Made by a program: the position numbers and the translations under genes. DNA of 64,000 nt from Struthio camelus (taxonomy: Eukaryota > Chordata > Aves > Struthioniformes > Struthionidae), in the NCBI RefSeq assembly GCF_040807025.1, contig NC_090954.1, positions 13,037,501 to 13,101,500 on the forward strand, written 5' to 3'. Numbering within the stretch: the first letter of the stretch is position 1; each line of letters opens with the position of its first letter. Shown here in pieces: positions 38,301 to 62,400 of this stretch. Below the pieces are notes generated by a model, which had not been told where the DNA came from, ran no database searches, and worked only from the letters and a program-made list of their open reading frames with translations.

Positions 38301-39189
38301 ACACAACAAAAACTCAAAGCTCTACTGACATATTTAGTAAAACTAGACTCAACCACTAACCTTAGGCAAGTAAACGGCATATTGTTCTGGCACAGGTAAT
38401 ATCTGCCCTTTGGGGCAGGGAAACTGCTCTAGCTTTAGAACAAGCAAAGGTCAAGAGATATATACTGTATCTGCACAGAGATTATATGTTAAAAAATATG
38501 AAAACACTGAGCCCTGCCAGATTTAAAAAAACTCAGTAAGCTGCGCTCAGCTATTACCAGGAGCTCAGGTCTGGTGCGGACTCAAGACTGACATTTTCAT
38601 CCCGATGTTTTGAACGTCACACGTTACAGGAGGGAAAAAAAAAAAAAAAAAAAAAAAAGAATGCTGTTTTGTGCAGTACAATCTTACAAGATCTCTTCAA
38701 CTGAAGTTAGAGTTTTGTATTTTCAGTGTCATCTTCCTTCAGAGGTGGAGAGTGTTCAATAACTTATTCAGTTCCAGGACAGATGTGCAGCAGGTGCACC
38801 TCCAACAAAAATGCCATCTATTTCAGGTCTGGCAGAAGCAGGGGATTAAATTAATGCCCAAACTGCAGAAGTAACTCCTTATCACTTACAGCAGAAAGAA
38901 GTGTAAAGAATGCAACGAAAGTACTTCTATTTCAGTTCTACTTTTGTAACATTCATAATGGAACCTGTTCAGCCTCACACCAAAGCTATGAAATTCTGCA
39001 CCCAAAAAGTACTTGTTTTCAGTCAAAATGGTTACTTAAATGCAATCAAACTGATGGACAGAAAGAAGGTATTAAAATCATCAGCTGTACCACCTCCACC
39101 TACCAAAGCTGGTGACAGATGGGGGAACCTCCTCCCCCTTAGAAGAACTCCAACGTACTCTTGACTTGATAAAGCAAATCTAGACCTTT
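29311..39189. other. Intergenic region (or untranslated tails) between convergent GLRA1 and G3BP1
   Basis: I see no exon of a known family on either strand. The region contains homopolymer A-runs (36663-36680, 37193-37212, 38636-38658), a G-run (33935-33948), and several - strand AATAAA hexamers (for example the TTTATT at 35672-35677). The lower-coordinate part near 39 kb may be G3BP1 3' UTR. The ORFs here are short and unrecognised. Confidence 0.65.
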
Positions 39190-40059
39190 TTTATTTTTAT
39201 TTTTTTAACAATTTGCCAAGACTGGAATGAGAGATAAATAGAAGGCACAACAATTTTGCTTTTTTTTATACAAATACAAACTAAACATGAAAAAACTCCC
39301 TATTTCAATAAAAAATTTCACAAGTTCAGGAAAAGTGTTTTAAGAGTCAAGTTCTAGACATTTAAAACCTATCCCACAATCCAAAATTTCAAAGTGGTAA
39401 AACAGTAGTTAGAATTCCTTTCCGTGATCATGTATCAAAAGAAAAAAGATTCTAAGGATACCCATTATTCCACTTTTACAGCGCCACAAAGAGAAAGATG
39501 AATGTCAATTTTTGAAGTGGCAATATCTCCGGACCAGAGGATGTTCGTATGACCCTCAAGGGATAAATTGATAGTTTTTTTTTCCTGCCCTTGAAATACT
39601 TGCCAAGTACTACGTTTTCCTACAGCCTCTTGAACACATGCATGTGAAATATTATTCCACTGACTGAAATGCACCCAAATTCAGTAGAGAGGGGGGAGAG
39701 AGAGAGAAAAAAAAAAAAAAAGGAACAAAAAAAACCACATTCCTTTAAGACCGACCACTGGTACCAAAAAAAATCCAGTCCGTAGGTTTGAGGCGAGCAA
39801 GGAAATTCAGTTCTTTTTAAAATCCACTTTTCCTAAAACGTTGTTCCACAAAGCGGGAATCTGGGACAAGGACTAGGGCAGGGAGGGGGGGGAAAAAAAA
39901 AAAATCACAAAACCATAACACAAACAAAAAGGGGCCAAAATAGTATCAAACGTAGCAGTCTATAACAGGCTAGGGCCACATTCCAAGATACCCAAGGCTG
40001 AAATTCACAAATCTGCAGGAAAAAGGGTTTGCGCCACCATGTCAACATCCATGATGCAT
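39190..40059 (-). other. G3BP1: G3BP1 3' UTR, minimal candidate
   Basis: Two overlapping - strand poly(A) signals (TTTATT at 39190-39195 and 39196-39201 on the + strand) lie about 860 nt past the stop codon, in T-rich + strand sequence. The segment also has A-runs at 39707-39721 and 39893-39904. Further - strand signals at lower coordinates allow a longer UTR. The 3' boundary is inferred. Confidence 0.45.
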
Positions 40060-49730
<9,671 letters not shown>

Positions 49731-50959
49731 TCAACACGCAAGCATTTAATTATCCTACGTACCCTCAGTAAAAAGCATGTGGCAAGCAGGCAAGCACGGT
49801 TCTTCAAGAGGATTTGCTAAGTGGCTAAGTCATGTACAGTCGATCCAAGTTCTACTTACCTCACTTGACTTCACAATCAGAATTAGAAGTCAGATGTTCT
49901 AAAGTAAAGCCTGCGCTACTGTATTAAGGGCATTTTAAAAAGGTCAAAGTCAGTCCCATCTATTTTTGTCAGAAGTGCAGCAGTCCTACAGTGCTTATCT
50001 CTCAAATTTTAATATAATCCAATATTCCTTTTAAATAACTACGCTAGGAATCATAAAGGAATACTGCTCTTCCCTTGCTTCCCCAAACTCAGCAAGTCAC
50101 ATATCGCTTAAATCTAACAGATCAGTCGAATTAACACTGCCATACCTGGGGCCAGGGACAAATCAGTCTATTTACCATGTGCCCCATTTCAACAGATCAG
50201 TAAATTACAAAAAAAGCCTTTACAGCTAGATTAGAGAATATGTATATTTTCAGTGCAGCTCATTCAAAAACAAAGCACATTCATGTGTTTCCTTCCTTTC
50301 AAGTGCTCATAAAAAGAGGCTCAGATTAGTAGGGGAAAAATATCAATACCAGATCATATTCTTGTTACCTATTACAGAAACAAAAGCAGATTTTTCTGGG
50401 TTCATATTCCATTGCCAATTATATTGACAGGTAACAGAATGGGGAGCTTAGCTGGCAGCTTTGCTGCTTTTGTGTTACAGACTACACATTAGTCAATTTT
50501 TCTGCTCTGCAGTGCTGACAATAAAGGAAAGCTAGCAAAGGTATCTACAGTAAGTCAAGCAGATGTTATCTGAAATGGAGTCAAAAGACTAGGTGTAACA
50601 CTGGAAAGGACTTCCTTTGTATTACTGACATCCTAACCCCCTTCTCCCGCTCAACGCTTTCCCAAATCCATGGTATGCAAATTCAATATGCACAAACTTT
50701 AGATATGTCCCACAAGTCAAAACCTACACGCTCCTCACTTGAGTCCTCTAAAAAAGCAACTCAGGAGTCATCATTGACCTGTTTTTATTTAAGACTGTGC
50801 AACTAGAAACAGCTCCAAGAAGTGGCAACATCAGTGAAGAAAAAAAAAAAAAAAAAAAAAGTCTAATTGAGTAGTCCCCTAGTGCAGGCTAATCCAAATG
50901 GAGATTGCAAAGTGCAAGCCTCGACAATTATACTGGGACAAACTTTCTCTTGTCACTGC

Positions 50960-53900
50960 ACAGAATAGCATTTTACATCCTGAGTAAAGAGACTTGCCCA
51001 CAACCAACTTATGGACAAAGAGAAGGACCAACAATCAGGTAAGGAAGTGGTGGATGGGGCTGGCCACCAAAGAGTCTGAAGTGATGTAAACAGAAGGGAC
51101 CCCTGAATCAACAAAAGAGGGCAGAAATGGAATTGCCCCAATTGTATGAATGTAAATAAGGAAGTACATATGGGACCACATCACGGGAAAAGCTCTCATT
51201 CCCTTTCTGGGAAGTCAGCACACCAAGGTCCCTCCCTGAAGCATCTGTACACCAACACACACAGCACAGGAAACAAAGAGAGTGAATTAGAAATCTGTGT
51301 ACATTTGCAGGGCTATAATCTCATTGTGATCAGGGAGACGTGGTAGGATAACTCACAAGACTGGAGTGCCACATTGGATGGATACAGGCTCCTTAACGGT
51401 GGACAGCCTGGGAAGGTGAGGAAGGGGAGTCGCCCATTATGTGAGAGAGTATATGGAAACGCATGAAGCTCTGCCTGGGACAGGCGAAGGGCCAGCTGAG
51501 TGCTTATGGGTGAGGGTTAGTGAGCAGACCAACATGGGTGAGACTGTGGTAGGCGTCTGCTGATCAGACTGTCTGATCAGGAGGAAGAAATAGATGAAGC
51601 CTCCTTCAGACAACTGGCAGAAGCTTCACATTCACAGGCCCTGGTCCTCATGGGGGCACTTCCACCACCCTAGTATCTGGCTGGAGGCACAATACAGCAG
51701 GGTACAAGCAATCCAAGTTCCTGGAGTGCTTTGATGACAATTTCCTAACACGAAGGATCGAGGAGTCAATGAGGAAAGGTTCTGCCCTGGACCCTCACGC
51801 TTACAAAGAGTAAGAACTAGTCAGAGATGTAGAAGTTGGTGACAGCCTTGGCTACAGCAACCATAAGACGGTAGCGTTCAGGATCCCACAAGGAGGCAGT
51901 ACAGCACTGACAAGCGTGGCAAGACAAAAAGCAGAATCAGCCCTGGACTTCAGGAGAGTCTGCTCAGGGACCTACTTAGAAGAATCCCATGGGATAGGTC
52001 CCTGGAGGAAAGAGAGGTCCAGTAGAGCTGGTTGATATTCAGGGATCACCTCCTCCAAGCTCAAGGACTGTTCATACCAACAAGGGGGAAATGAAGCTAA
52101 GGCAGCAGGAAGCCTGCATGGATGTACAAGGAGCTCCTGACTAACTTTAAATATCGAAAGGAATTACATAAGATGAGGAAGAAGGGATAGGTGACGCAGT
52201 AGGAATAATGGAGACACTGTCCAAGCGTGCACAGATGGCATTAGGAGAGCTAATGCCCAGCTGGAGCTGAAACTGGAAAGGAACATGCAGGGCAAAAAGA
52301 AAGGCTTCTACAAGTAAGCAAGCAGTAAAGGAAAGACCAAGGAAAACATGGGCCCGCTACTAAATGGGCCAGGAGCCCTGGAGGGAAAAAAATACAAAAG
52401 GCAGAAGTACTAAATGTCTTCTTTCCCTCAGTCTTTACTGATAGGGCTTGCCCTCAGGAATACCAGGCCCCTAAGACCAAAGGGTAAGTCTGGAGCAATG
52501 AAGACTTATCCTTGGTGGAGGAGGATCAGGGTAGGGCACACTTAAAACAAATTGGACATACACAAGTCCATAGGCCCTGATGGAACGTACCCATGAGTGC
52601 TCCGGGATCTAGCCAATGTCACTGCTAGGCCACCCTCAACTATCTCTGAAAGGTCATGGTGATTGGGGGAGGGTCCTGACAACCGGAAAAATGGAAAAAG
52701 CCAAATACCACTCCTGCCTTCAGGAAGGGAAAGGAGGAGGATCTGGAGAACTACAGGTCAGCCTCACCTCAATCCCTGGAAAGGTCACGGAGCAAACAGT
52801 CCTGGATATCATTTCCAGACACATGAAGGACAGGAAGGTCATCAGGAGTAGTCAGCATGGATTTCCAAAGGGGAAACTGTGCCTAATCAACCTCCCAGCC
52901 ATCTATGATAAGAGGACTGGCTTGGGGGATGAGGGGAGCGCAGTGGATGTTGTCTACCTTGACTTTAGTAAGGTTTTGACACTGTCTCTCATAACATCCT
53001 CATAGACAAGCTGAGAAAGTACAGGTTAGACAGAACACAGAAAGGTGGACTGAGAACTGTCATGCTTAGGGGTTTGTGATCAGGGGCTCAAAGTCCAGCT
53101 GGAGGCCAGTCACTAGTGGTGTCCCCCAAGGGTTGATCTTGGGGCCCATGCTGTTTAACACCTCATTAATGACCTGGATGATGGGACTGAAAGCACCCTC
53201 AGCAAGTTCATTGGTGACACAAAACTGGGAGGACTGGCTCATACCTCAGAGTACTGTGCTGCCATTCAGAGGGAGCTGGACAGGCTGGAGAGGTGAGTAG
53301 AGAGGAATCTCATGAAGTTCAATAAGGGAAGTGCAGAGTCCTGCACCTAGGGAGGAATAACCCCAAGCACCAGTACAGGCTGGGGGCTGACCTGCCAAAA
53401 AGCAGCTCTGCAGAGAAGGACCTGGGAGCCTTGGTGGACAAGGTGAACATGGGCCAGCAGTGTGCCCTTGTGGCAAAGGCGGCCAGTGGGATCCTGGGCT
53501 GCGTTAGGCAGAGTGTTGCCAGCAGGCCAAGAGAAGTGATCATTCCCTTCCACTCAGCTCTGGTGAGGCCACATCTGGGGTGCTGTGTCCAGGTCTGGGC
53601 TCCCCAGTATAAGAATGACATGGGGCTACTGGAGCAAGTCCAGCAAAGGGCCACAAAGATGAATTCAAGGACTGGAGCATCTCATATGAGGAGAGGCTGA
53701 GAGATCTGGGACTGTTCGGCCTGGAGAAGAAAAGACTCGGGGGGAATCTTATCAATGTGTTTAAATATCTGAGGGGTAGGCGTAAAGAAAACAGTCAGAC
53801 TCTTTTTAGTAGTGCCCAGTGACAAGACAAGAGGCAATGGGCATAAACTGAAACACAGGAAACGCCATCTGAACATAAAAAAACAATTCTTTACTGTGAA

Positions 53901-54069
53901 GGTGGTTGAACATTGGAAGAAGTTGCCCAGAGAGGCTGCAGAACATCCATCCTTGGAGATACTCACTGGACATGGTCCTGGGCAACCTGTTCTAGCTCAC
54001 CCTGCTTGAGGCGGGAGGCTGGGCCAGATAATCTCCAGAGGTCTCTGCCAACCCCAACTATTCTATGAC
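50960..54069 (+). mobile_element. Long, degraded CR1 retrotransposon, antisense to G3BP1
   Basis: The + strand carries the CR1 pol order. The endonuclease start is LKHLYTNTHSTGNK, then LEICVHLQGYNLIVIRETW followed by TAG where TGG would give the second Trp. The reverse transcriptase has SQHGFPKGKLCLINLPA, AVDVVYLDFSKV and [15 protein letters not shown]; later come GCVRQSVASRPREVIIPFHS, LVRPHLGCCVQVWAP and GNGHKLKHRKRHLNIKKQFF. The 3' end is the conserved GGCCAGATAATCTCCAGAGG and ATTCTATGA. The catalytic FADD position reads FIGD, and frameshifts and stops are spread through it, so it is inactive. This is much longer than most avian CR1 copies. The 5' boundary is uncertain by about 200 nt (clear coding similarity begins near 51230). 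Confidence 0.9.
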
Positions 54070-57000
54070 ACCAAGGGGCAGGGGAGATTAAAAAAAAAAA
54101 AAAAAAAAAAAAGACTCTCCCTCTCTCACGTACGTGTTCTAAGTTCTGCTCTAGCTCACTCGAGGATCCTGTTTTATGCTTTCATTACATTTGCTCAAAT
54201 TTCAGAGAAGTCCCATAAAGCTGGGAATGCCTGACAGACTATCTTCAGAGCAAAGATGACATACCAGTTTAGTATATTACACTGATGGTTTCAAACGCAC
54301 ACTTCATGTAGGCCTGCAAAGGAAGTTATAACCACGCTACAGGACGTACCAGGAATGCAAAATAGAAGTTTCAAACCTCAAAAAGAAGAACATTAAAAAA
54401 AAGACATGGAAGCTAGTATTTTGCATACACAAAATACTAAGTCCAAATCAACCTGCCAAATTCCTTCCATCTCAGACAACTGTGGTCTAGTGCTCCGCAT
54501 ATTGTAACCAGAAGACAAACTAATGTTTAACTCTCGTGACAGACCTTACAGATAACGTATTTGAGGATGTCATCACACCCAAGCTCCTAGCAATGGTCAG
54601 TATGCACAGCATCCCACTTAATTGGGCATACAGGACACAGATTTCTACCTTGAAAGTACACAATTAAAGGTTGAAAACAAGATATATGGCAATAAAAATT
54701 GGTACAGTTTTACACACATTGATAGGCTTTGCTCTGCTTTTAACACAACAGACTAGAGGGTTATTCATACCACTTTATTCAGTTCATGAATTTAAAAACA
54801 AATTAAACAAAGTAAAATTCTACTTATTTAATATCAGAAGACAGACATTTCTGAGATAAAATATAGGAGAGAGAGATCTGACAGGCTCCAGGGGAGCATA
54901 TACATGAGCTCCTGCTCTCCTAGTATGAGGTGTGTGCACCAACTCCATACAAGAAATATCACTTACTTGATAGAGTGCAGAAAAGATAGGACTAAAAGTG
55001 AACTAGCACTGAAAAAGGCTTTGCTATATTAAGCAGCTTTCAGCTGCTTGATAATATTTTAAGAGCTAACAATGCAGAAGGAAAAGTGATACGCTATGGT
55101 TGGGTCTGGCCTGCAGGAAACATTCAGATTCTGCAGACTACTTCCACTTTAGGAAATTGCTAGTATCTGTGGTTTTGAAGAAGTCTTCTAATCGTAAAGC
55201 GTAATGCATCAAATATACTGATGTCCAAGACCAAACACAGTCTGAAGTGACTAGAACTCAGTTATGAGCCCTGTGTTACCTTCTGCTGCATGTTACATTA
55301 GATCCCCACAAGACAGTCCAAGATAGTAAGGAAAACAATACCACAGGGAAAGTAAGGATAAACTGTGGGTACCACTGCCAATTTCCTTATTTGATAGTCT
55401 ATTTCCTCTAAGGCCCTTGTAAAGTACCATCATTACAAGGAGGGGAGAATGACACTAAAGCAGTAGCAGTAAGAATGGCAGACAGACGTGAAGACTTTTA
55501 CTTTTCAGTCCGGTTAGCTGAACAGATCGTACAAGCCTAATTACTCCACAGAAGTTAAAAACCCTGCCTCTGCGCTGTATGCTTACAATTAGAAAAACAG
55601 TTCTACCACATCCCCCAAGACCACTCAGTCTGACAGAGTTCTCTATGAAAAAGCATACAGCAGTTGCTTGTTCATACTATTCCCCCCCACACACCCTCCG
55701 GAAGGGGCAGCATTTTGTTTCTTTAGGAAAACTAGCTTCCTCTGAAATCCAGGTTCATTCTTAATGATGCCAGTAGACAGGTTTTCTACTCAATTCTGTC
55801 AGGTGCTGAATCAGGCTATGATAATCACTTTCAACTGCTTCCAGAACAAAATGCATTAAGCTTGACCTTCATGCATATTGGTAAACCATCACCTGCAGCT
55901 CTTGAATCTCAACTGCTTACTGCACCTTTCAAATTTTTGTCTCAGGGGAAGGAGTCCTCATCGTATTAGCCCACCAGCAGTCACGTCATCTTCCGTGCTG
56001 CTCTACTGAATCATCGCAATACTGTACTGAAGACATGCTGAAGGTTACATTGCCTTGCGCTATCGAACTTAAGTATTTACAGGCTAAAAATCAAAGGTCC
56101 TCCCTATTGTTAGGGTGAGGAAAAAAAAAAAAACAAACATCAGAACTGACTCTCAACATGGAAGAGGAATAGCATAGTGCCCAGTTCTCATTAAGTAGAT
56201 TTGAGGAGAAACGGGAAAAACCTTTACATGACCCAAAGGACAACCCTGTTCCCTTGCTGCACCTGCTGCTATTCTGCCAGTTACCATCCGTTCTTGTTCT
56301 CTAGCCAGCACAACCCGAATGATATAAGCCACACATCTCCAGAGAATGTTTCTCACCACTCATGAGCAATTCATTACTACTCACCTATTCCTTGACCTAG
56401 GAATAACTGTGAATATTTCAGACCATATTTCTGCTACACAGAGCAGAATAGTATGAAATGATTGAGCTATCACCTTCTTAATCCTTTGAGCAGTTTATCT
56501 ACACTTTTCTGTCAGTTGAGCTAATGACGAAAAGGGAAGAGTTGACAGGAAAAGCTGAAGAACACACGCTTGCTTTAAGACTCACTCAGAAACATGCATT
56601 CATATCACTCCACATGTGTAAAACAAGTGGAGTAACTCAAGTTGTAACCAACAAAAAAACATCACAACAGTTCTGCAGCAAAACCTAGTTCTTTCCTTAA
56701 GGCAAGGGACTTGACAGAAGACAAATGCCTCCCTTATATTGGTTGTCACCTGGCTGGTGACAAATTCAGCCATCTGTTACAATACTCCTAGCTGGCAGAA
56801 AAATCAATGCTAGTCATTCAATTTCTAAAGTAAAGTTATGTAAATTAGAGTCATTTAAGTAAATCCTATATTAGCAAGTTTATATTTAGGTTCACAGAAA
56901 ATATTCAGATAAAGAATAGGCTCAAAGAGCACCTATCAGCTAGTATTGACTAGCATTTCTTGAAGAGCTCAAAGTGCTATATAATGAAAGTGAACTAGCC

Positions 57001-58527
57001 ATCAGCTGTCTCTTTTTGTTTATACCTCAGACAACAGTGAAGTTTGAATCCTGTTTCTACTGGACTTGCTATATATAATGAAAAAAATCTCTCACGTACA
57101 TTATATACGGTGTTAAGGCTCTCAGAGTCATTGCAGAACGCTTACTCTGACATAATGACCCAGAGGAGAGACTTAACTGAAATAAAATTTGAAGTCGGAA
57201 AATTCCAAACTTCATTTCTTAAGGAATGTGGCTATTTTAAAAACCTTCTGACAATAAAAGTGGCAGTGCTAACAGAAAGACAAATCAAATTTAAGTATGA
57301 TCATATACTAATCAGGTCATGGTTTAATACCATCCTCGTGCCTTCATTCACCACCTTCTTTACTTCCATACTTCTTAGGTTTTTTTTTAATCCTGAAACG
57401 TAAATGTATCAAAAAACAGAGTTACTGAAATGTATTATAGTCCTTTATGACAGGAATATTACACAGCAGTCCACACTTTCTCTTTTGGCTGTTAGTATGC
57501 TGTAAGCTGACTCGTTTGATACTACATTCCTGCCTTATCTCCACAAACTGGTGCAGTTTCAGTACTGAAACAGTTTTTTCCCCTCCTCTTAACTACAGGA
57601 TTAACCTAGTCTTATTCTCACAGAGATGTCACGCTACTTCCAACATCGAAATCCACTTCTACAAATTACAATTCAGATCTTTCATTTCTACAACCTTACT
57701 TTAACTATAGAAAGGCAACTCTGACTGTACAAATGATGTGCTCCTCAGATGAAGATCTTTTTCCCCCTCTAAACCTGAAGGTCAGACTTATCATGCAACT
57801 CTACTGCCTCATTTTGATAACAAATAATTCCTTTATTTTCAAAAAAATCTCTTTATGTTAAGGAATATCCAGAGAAGCTCACATAGAATAGGGGTATCGA
57901 TATGTAAGCACACCACGTTACACAGCTGGCAAAACTGCAATTTCACTGAAAGTTAAAGATCTGGTCAACACTTAATAGGGCTGCATACATGAAGTGTCAT
58001 TTGGAGTATCTTGAGGTTGCTTAGCAACAGGTGAGAAGGCTCAAAGCCACAAGCCATTTATCCATATGGAGTAGCCAGGGTTAGAAGCAGGTACTACTTG
58101 TTGCTTTAGACAAAAAAAAAAGTCAGTAAAAATAAAATCATAAAGATTCCCTAATAATCCTCCCAAGTGGTATGATATATAAGTTAAACAACAGAAATGA
58201 AACAATTCCAATTAATTTCCACTTTCCACATATTTTTCATGACTACTGTCTGCTACTGCTGCTGACTAAGCAGAAAAGAAGTTGGTACCTGTGGAAACTA
58301 TGGTACAAACCATTACAGAACAAACAATGAAATATAAACTTGCATCACTAGGCAAATTCCAGAGCTTGTCTCAACGGGGGATTTATATCGTTACACCAGC
58401 TTGTTTTGAAGTAGAAAGAGCAATACAAACCTTTTCAGGGAAACGTATATTTAAAATGCCAAAGATACTAGATACACCAAGATGTCAGATGCCCTTATTT
58501 TAACAACAGCCTCAACAGTGTGTGTGT

Positions 58528-58546
58528 GGGGGGGGGGGGGGGGGGG
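58528..58546 (+). repeat. 19-nt poly-G run after a (TG)n
   Basis: TGTGTGTG leads into 19 consecutive G in G3BP1 intron 1. A likely length-variable and assembly-fragile site. Confidence 0.9.
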
Positions 58547-59394
58547 AAGCACTCTAGTTGACCTCAAGCCTGAATTATGAAGTGCTGAAAAAACAGTCAA
58601 AATAGGTGAGCAACAGAAGTCCCCAAACGCTCACTGCTTTTAAAACACATGGTCTCATTACTGGTCTCCCACAGGATGGGGAAGAACTAGTCAATGTCAC
58701 AAGGAACAGTGCCACAGAAATGCAGTATGCATTAAATCCTGATACAAAGACTCCAAACTGAAAGACAAACAGAAAGCAAAGCAATTACTGACAACTACCT
58801 GCCTGCAACTGGTTCTACTTTTTGACATTTTGATAGATTCATAGGGAAAGAGTTCTGCCTGAGGAAAGTGATCTTAAAGGCAGCAGTATTTTGCAGCAGA
58901 TGCAAAAGACTGAAATAGCACACACTAGTTCATTAAATCTAATCTCTTTAGAAGCCAGAGGCTGAAAGCTAAGCTATAGGATAACTCATCCAATGAATAA
59001 TGAAACATTGAAAGATCTAATTCGCAACAGGTTGTGAACTTACCAGCGCTCAACTTTTACTAGCATCTCCTGGAAACATTGATGCAGTCCATAAGTAGTA
59101 GCTACTCACTATGAACTTCTAGAAGCAGAAGCTCCTCAACTAAGATTAGAGCAGTGTCAAGTGCAAAACACAGCATGCAGAGAGAGTAGGCTTTTATTAA
59201 TAATCTTCTTTAAAACCAGCACCTAATAAAACATGCACCTGGATCCTCAAACTTAAAACAGCTATTTCTTCACTCACTGCAGCAACTAGTGCTTACTGTA
59301 AGACAACCATGCAACCTACAAAGGGGGGCAGTGCCTGAGTTCACAGGGCACTTGAGACATTCCAAAACGCTGGATCCTATAAATCAGTCGGCGA

Positions 59395-59462
59395 CTGGAA
59401 CGCTGCACCCTTGGGCAAACAACTTTCTCTGTGCTTTATTATCCTGATCCTGCAGAAGGGAG
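59395..59462 (+). repeat. Possible MIR-like remnant in G3BP1 intron 1
   Basis: CACCCTTGGGCAAACAACTT followed by TCTCTGTGCTTTATTATCCT resembles the MIR stretch GACCTTGGGCAAGTTACTTA then CCTCTCTGTGCCTCAGTTTC. Short and diverged; low confidence. Confidence 0.35.
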
Positions 59463-62400
59463 AGCCCATACCTGAACCCTTTAAAAGCTCACTGAGGCAT
59501 CCTGACGAGAAGCACTATCAAAAAGCTAGACATTACACCAATTAAAAGACAGATGGACAAGGAGAAGAAAGTTGAGCTAGAAGCTTAGCCACTTTCTAAT
59601 CAAAGTATACAAATGATCAATATAAGGAAGTATCTAATTTTAAGTGTAATAAAAATATAATTACGAGATAAAAATAGTTCTGAATTCATTCAACACTGCC
59701 CGTGCTAGTGAAAGAACCCTCTGCTTGCCAGCAGCAGATGGAAAGCTTTACTCAGCAGCAAGGCACAACCCTTTAAACACTGTAAGAATACAAATAAACA
59801 AATCATGAATTGCTGCAGAAGAGCTGTCACTCTAGAAGTCAGCCTGTGTTTTTGCTAACAAATCTAAGTGTGAGCCACAAGTAAATGGATGCAATGGAGC
59901 ATGCCAGCTTGCAGACAAAATTCAGTGCTTGGCAGAGATGAATAATAAGAAACAAGCTGAAGATTTTTACTGCTATTATTCAGTATCTAAATGAACACTG
60001 ACCATTTAAGAGGAATAATTTCAAAAGCACTACATTAAATAGCAGAGAAAGAACACAGTCATCAGAGGGGACAACCCTAAAGCATGAGTTAAGCTAAGCT
60101 GAGACGGGCATATGTACTTGCACAGCAAGGAGTGAGTGGTGATCTGGGGAAGCAAAAAGACACTTCCTGAAGGAAGGAGCATAAAGGTCCAATTACTGTC
60201 CAAAGACAAACAGCAAGCTAAGTCTTGCTTAAAAGCAAAAGTAGACCAAAAAAAACATAGGTAGACAAAATGCATAGCCCAGAAGAATCTGAGAATTCTG
60301 GCATTACCCAGAAGAGCGGTATTACAAGGTTCTCTCACTAAGTTACTCTCCTTAGAGTCTCCCCTCAACGCTGTGCCTTCTCTGAGTGCAGGACCTACTT
60401 TGCTTTTTTTAAAGCTCTCTCAACTGGCTTCTGGTTTTCTATCTTTTAATCCAATCACCACTTCTGTTCAGCAATGCTGAGAAACCAGGGATGCAAGGAG
60501 AGAGAGGAAGTACATCTCTGCAGAAGCAGCATAAGCATTTGAGTTCTTTCTTAGAATTAGCATCAAGGAACAGGTTTTAGTATAAGTCAACATTTGTAAC
60601 AGCTGCTCTATGCCTGTGACCTGGCAAGGGTCACCTTTCAGCAGCCAAATACCCTCAGTTGTTCCCCTTCAAACCACAGCTAAGGTATTTAGCACTACTT
60701 TTTGTAAAATTGTACTGTTCTGTGTCACATGAGACAAATACCCACAGACTTCAAAGGGGCCTACCTAAGTTATTTCTTACACTACAAATAGATCAAAACA
60801 CTGAGTTTCACAGGCAGGGTATTATTTTTGTTTAAATAATGTATGCTATAGATGTATGACAGACGAATGAGAAATGTTTCTCCTCTGTTCTCAGATTTCT
60901 CAGCATGGCTTTGCATCTCTTTAGGTCATCAGAAGTTGGGTCCCACTCATTACACAAAGGAGATATGGTGTAGGAGAGGGGGAAGCTGTAGAAAACACCA
61001 ATTTAAAAGTTCATATTACTTAAGCTTTATTGCCTAACAAATACTAAAGTACCAGATGAGAACAGATGTCTTAATTTATGGCCTTTTGAGATGCCTGGGG
61101 GAGGGACAAAAGAAAGAAAAAAGGAGAGAGGCCTGAACTGACGGCTACTTTGCTAAGTTCCTCCTGTGGAAGCACTCAGCCATTGAAAACTCACTTTCTC
61201 ACAGGCTCAGAAGTGCAAACTGAAGCTCAGTCAGCATTTGGGGATTTTCACGACAAAACTTTGTAAACCAGTTGTAACCTGCCACGGGTCTCACCAAACA
61301 GGTCAGCCACCACTTTTATTTTTAAAGAACGCAAAGGCATTTTTGTAATCCTCTGATAACAGCTGCCCCAAAAACAGTCAGAATAGTCTGCATATGCACT
61401 AATTCCTGTCCTGTGCTAATCCGAGTTCCTTTCTGCACTTCCAGAAGGATAGCCCTCAACTGCTAAAAAGATGGGATTGGGCACGTTAGATGAACAGCTC
61501 TAGAACAACAGGAATCGCCTTCCTTCTCTCTCTGTTTCGCACTAAAACAGTTCTGGCAGCTGCTCATATCCTTAGCTTGGGTTTGATAGAGAAAAGCTGG
61601 CAATCACGTTGTCACAGAGAAAAAAAGAAAGTGAGGTTGCTGTAGAGGGACCTGCTGTAAAACATACTCAGGACAGCTCATTTTAGCTTAAGCGGTACTT
61701 TTCGACCATCGTAACAGGGAAGACAGGTATGATGCACTGAGCATTACAGAAAAAAAAATTGATCTTTCTGATTTGACAGAAAGCCAAAGCCAAGATCAAC
61801 CTCACACTTGAAAATATGAATTCTCCCAAGTTTCAGAGAGCACAAAACTCAAAGCCTTTGGAATTCACAAAGATATCCCTACATTTGTTTTATGGAACTC
61901 CTAAATCAGATGCTCCCAAAGATGGTTTCTCCTAGACAAGGAGAGGAGAACTTCAGTATTTCTAACTAGACTTACTCCAACCTACATTATCCTACAATTA
62001 GAAGAAGTAGAAGTACTGTTTCTCGGCAAAGTTCCATTTTAAGCCCGCAAATTTCAGACTGACACTACCCTGTAGGATGAACAAAGTTTGTTTACTGACT
62101 GTTTTTTTCTTACCCTCCCAAACTTAGCTTTATGCCTGTACTACTCTCCAAATCGCTTAACTCTAAAGAAAAATAGTTACTTAGACCCTATGACTCCACC
62201 ACTAGAACAGGTTTTGTTTTGACATCCAAGAGCTACTCTAACAACTCAAAGTTGGCAGCAGGTCCAGTCATCTTCTCTTATGCCTACAATTTTTCCTTTT
62301 GGCTCCACTGCAGATTCTTGAAGTAAAAAGCAAAAAGTTTATCCATAAGCAGTCATAAACTAGAACACCTAGCTGCACAGATGTTATAGCTGAATTCAAG

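Noticed and set aside
52616..53700. ORFs resembling reverse transcriptase, considered as a host gene or a domesticated RT
   Set aside because: They are pieces of one CR1 element with stops, frameshifts and a damaged catalytic motif; no intact domain remains.
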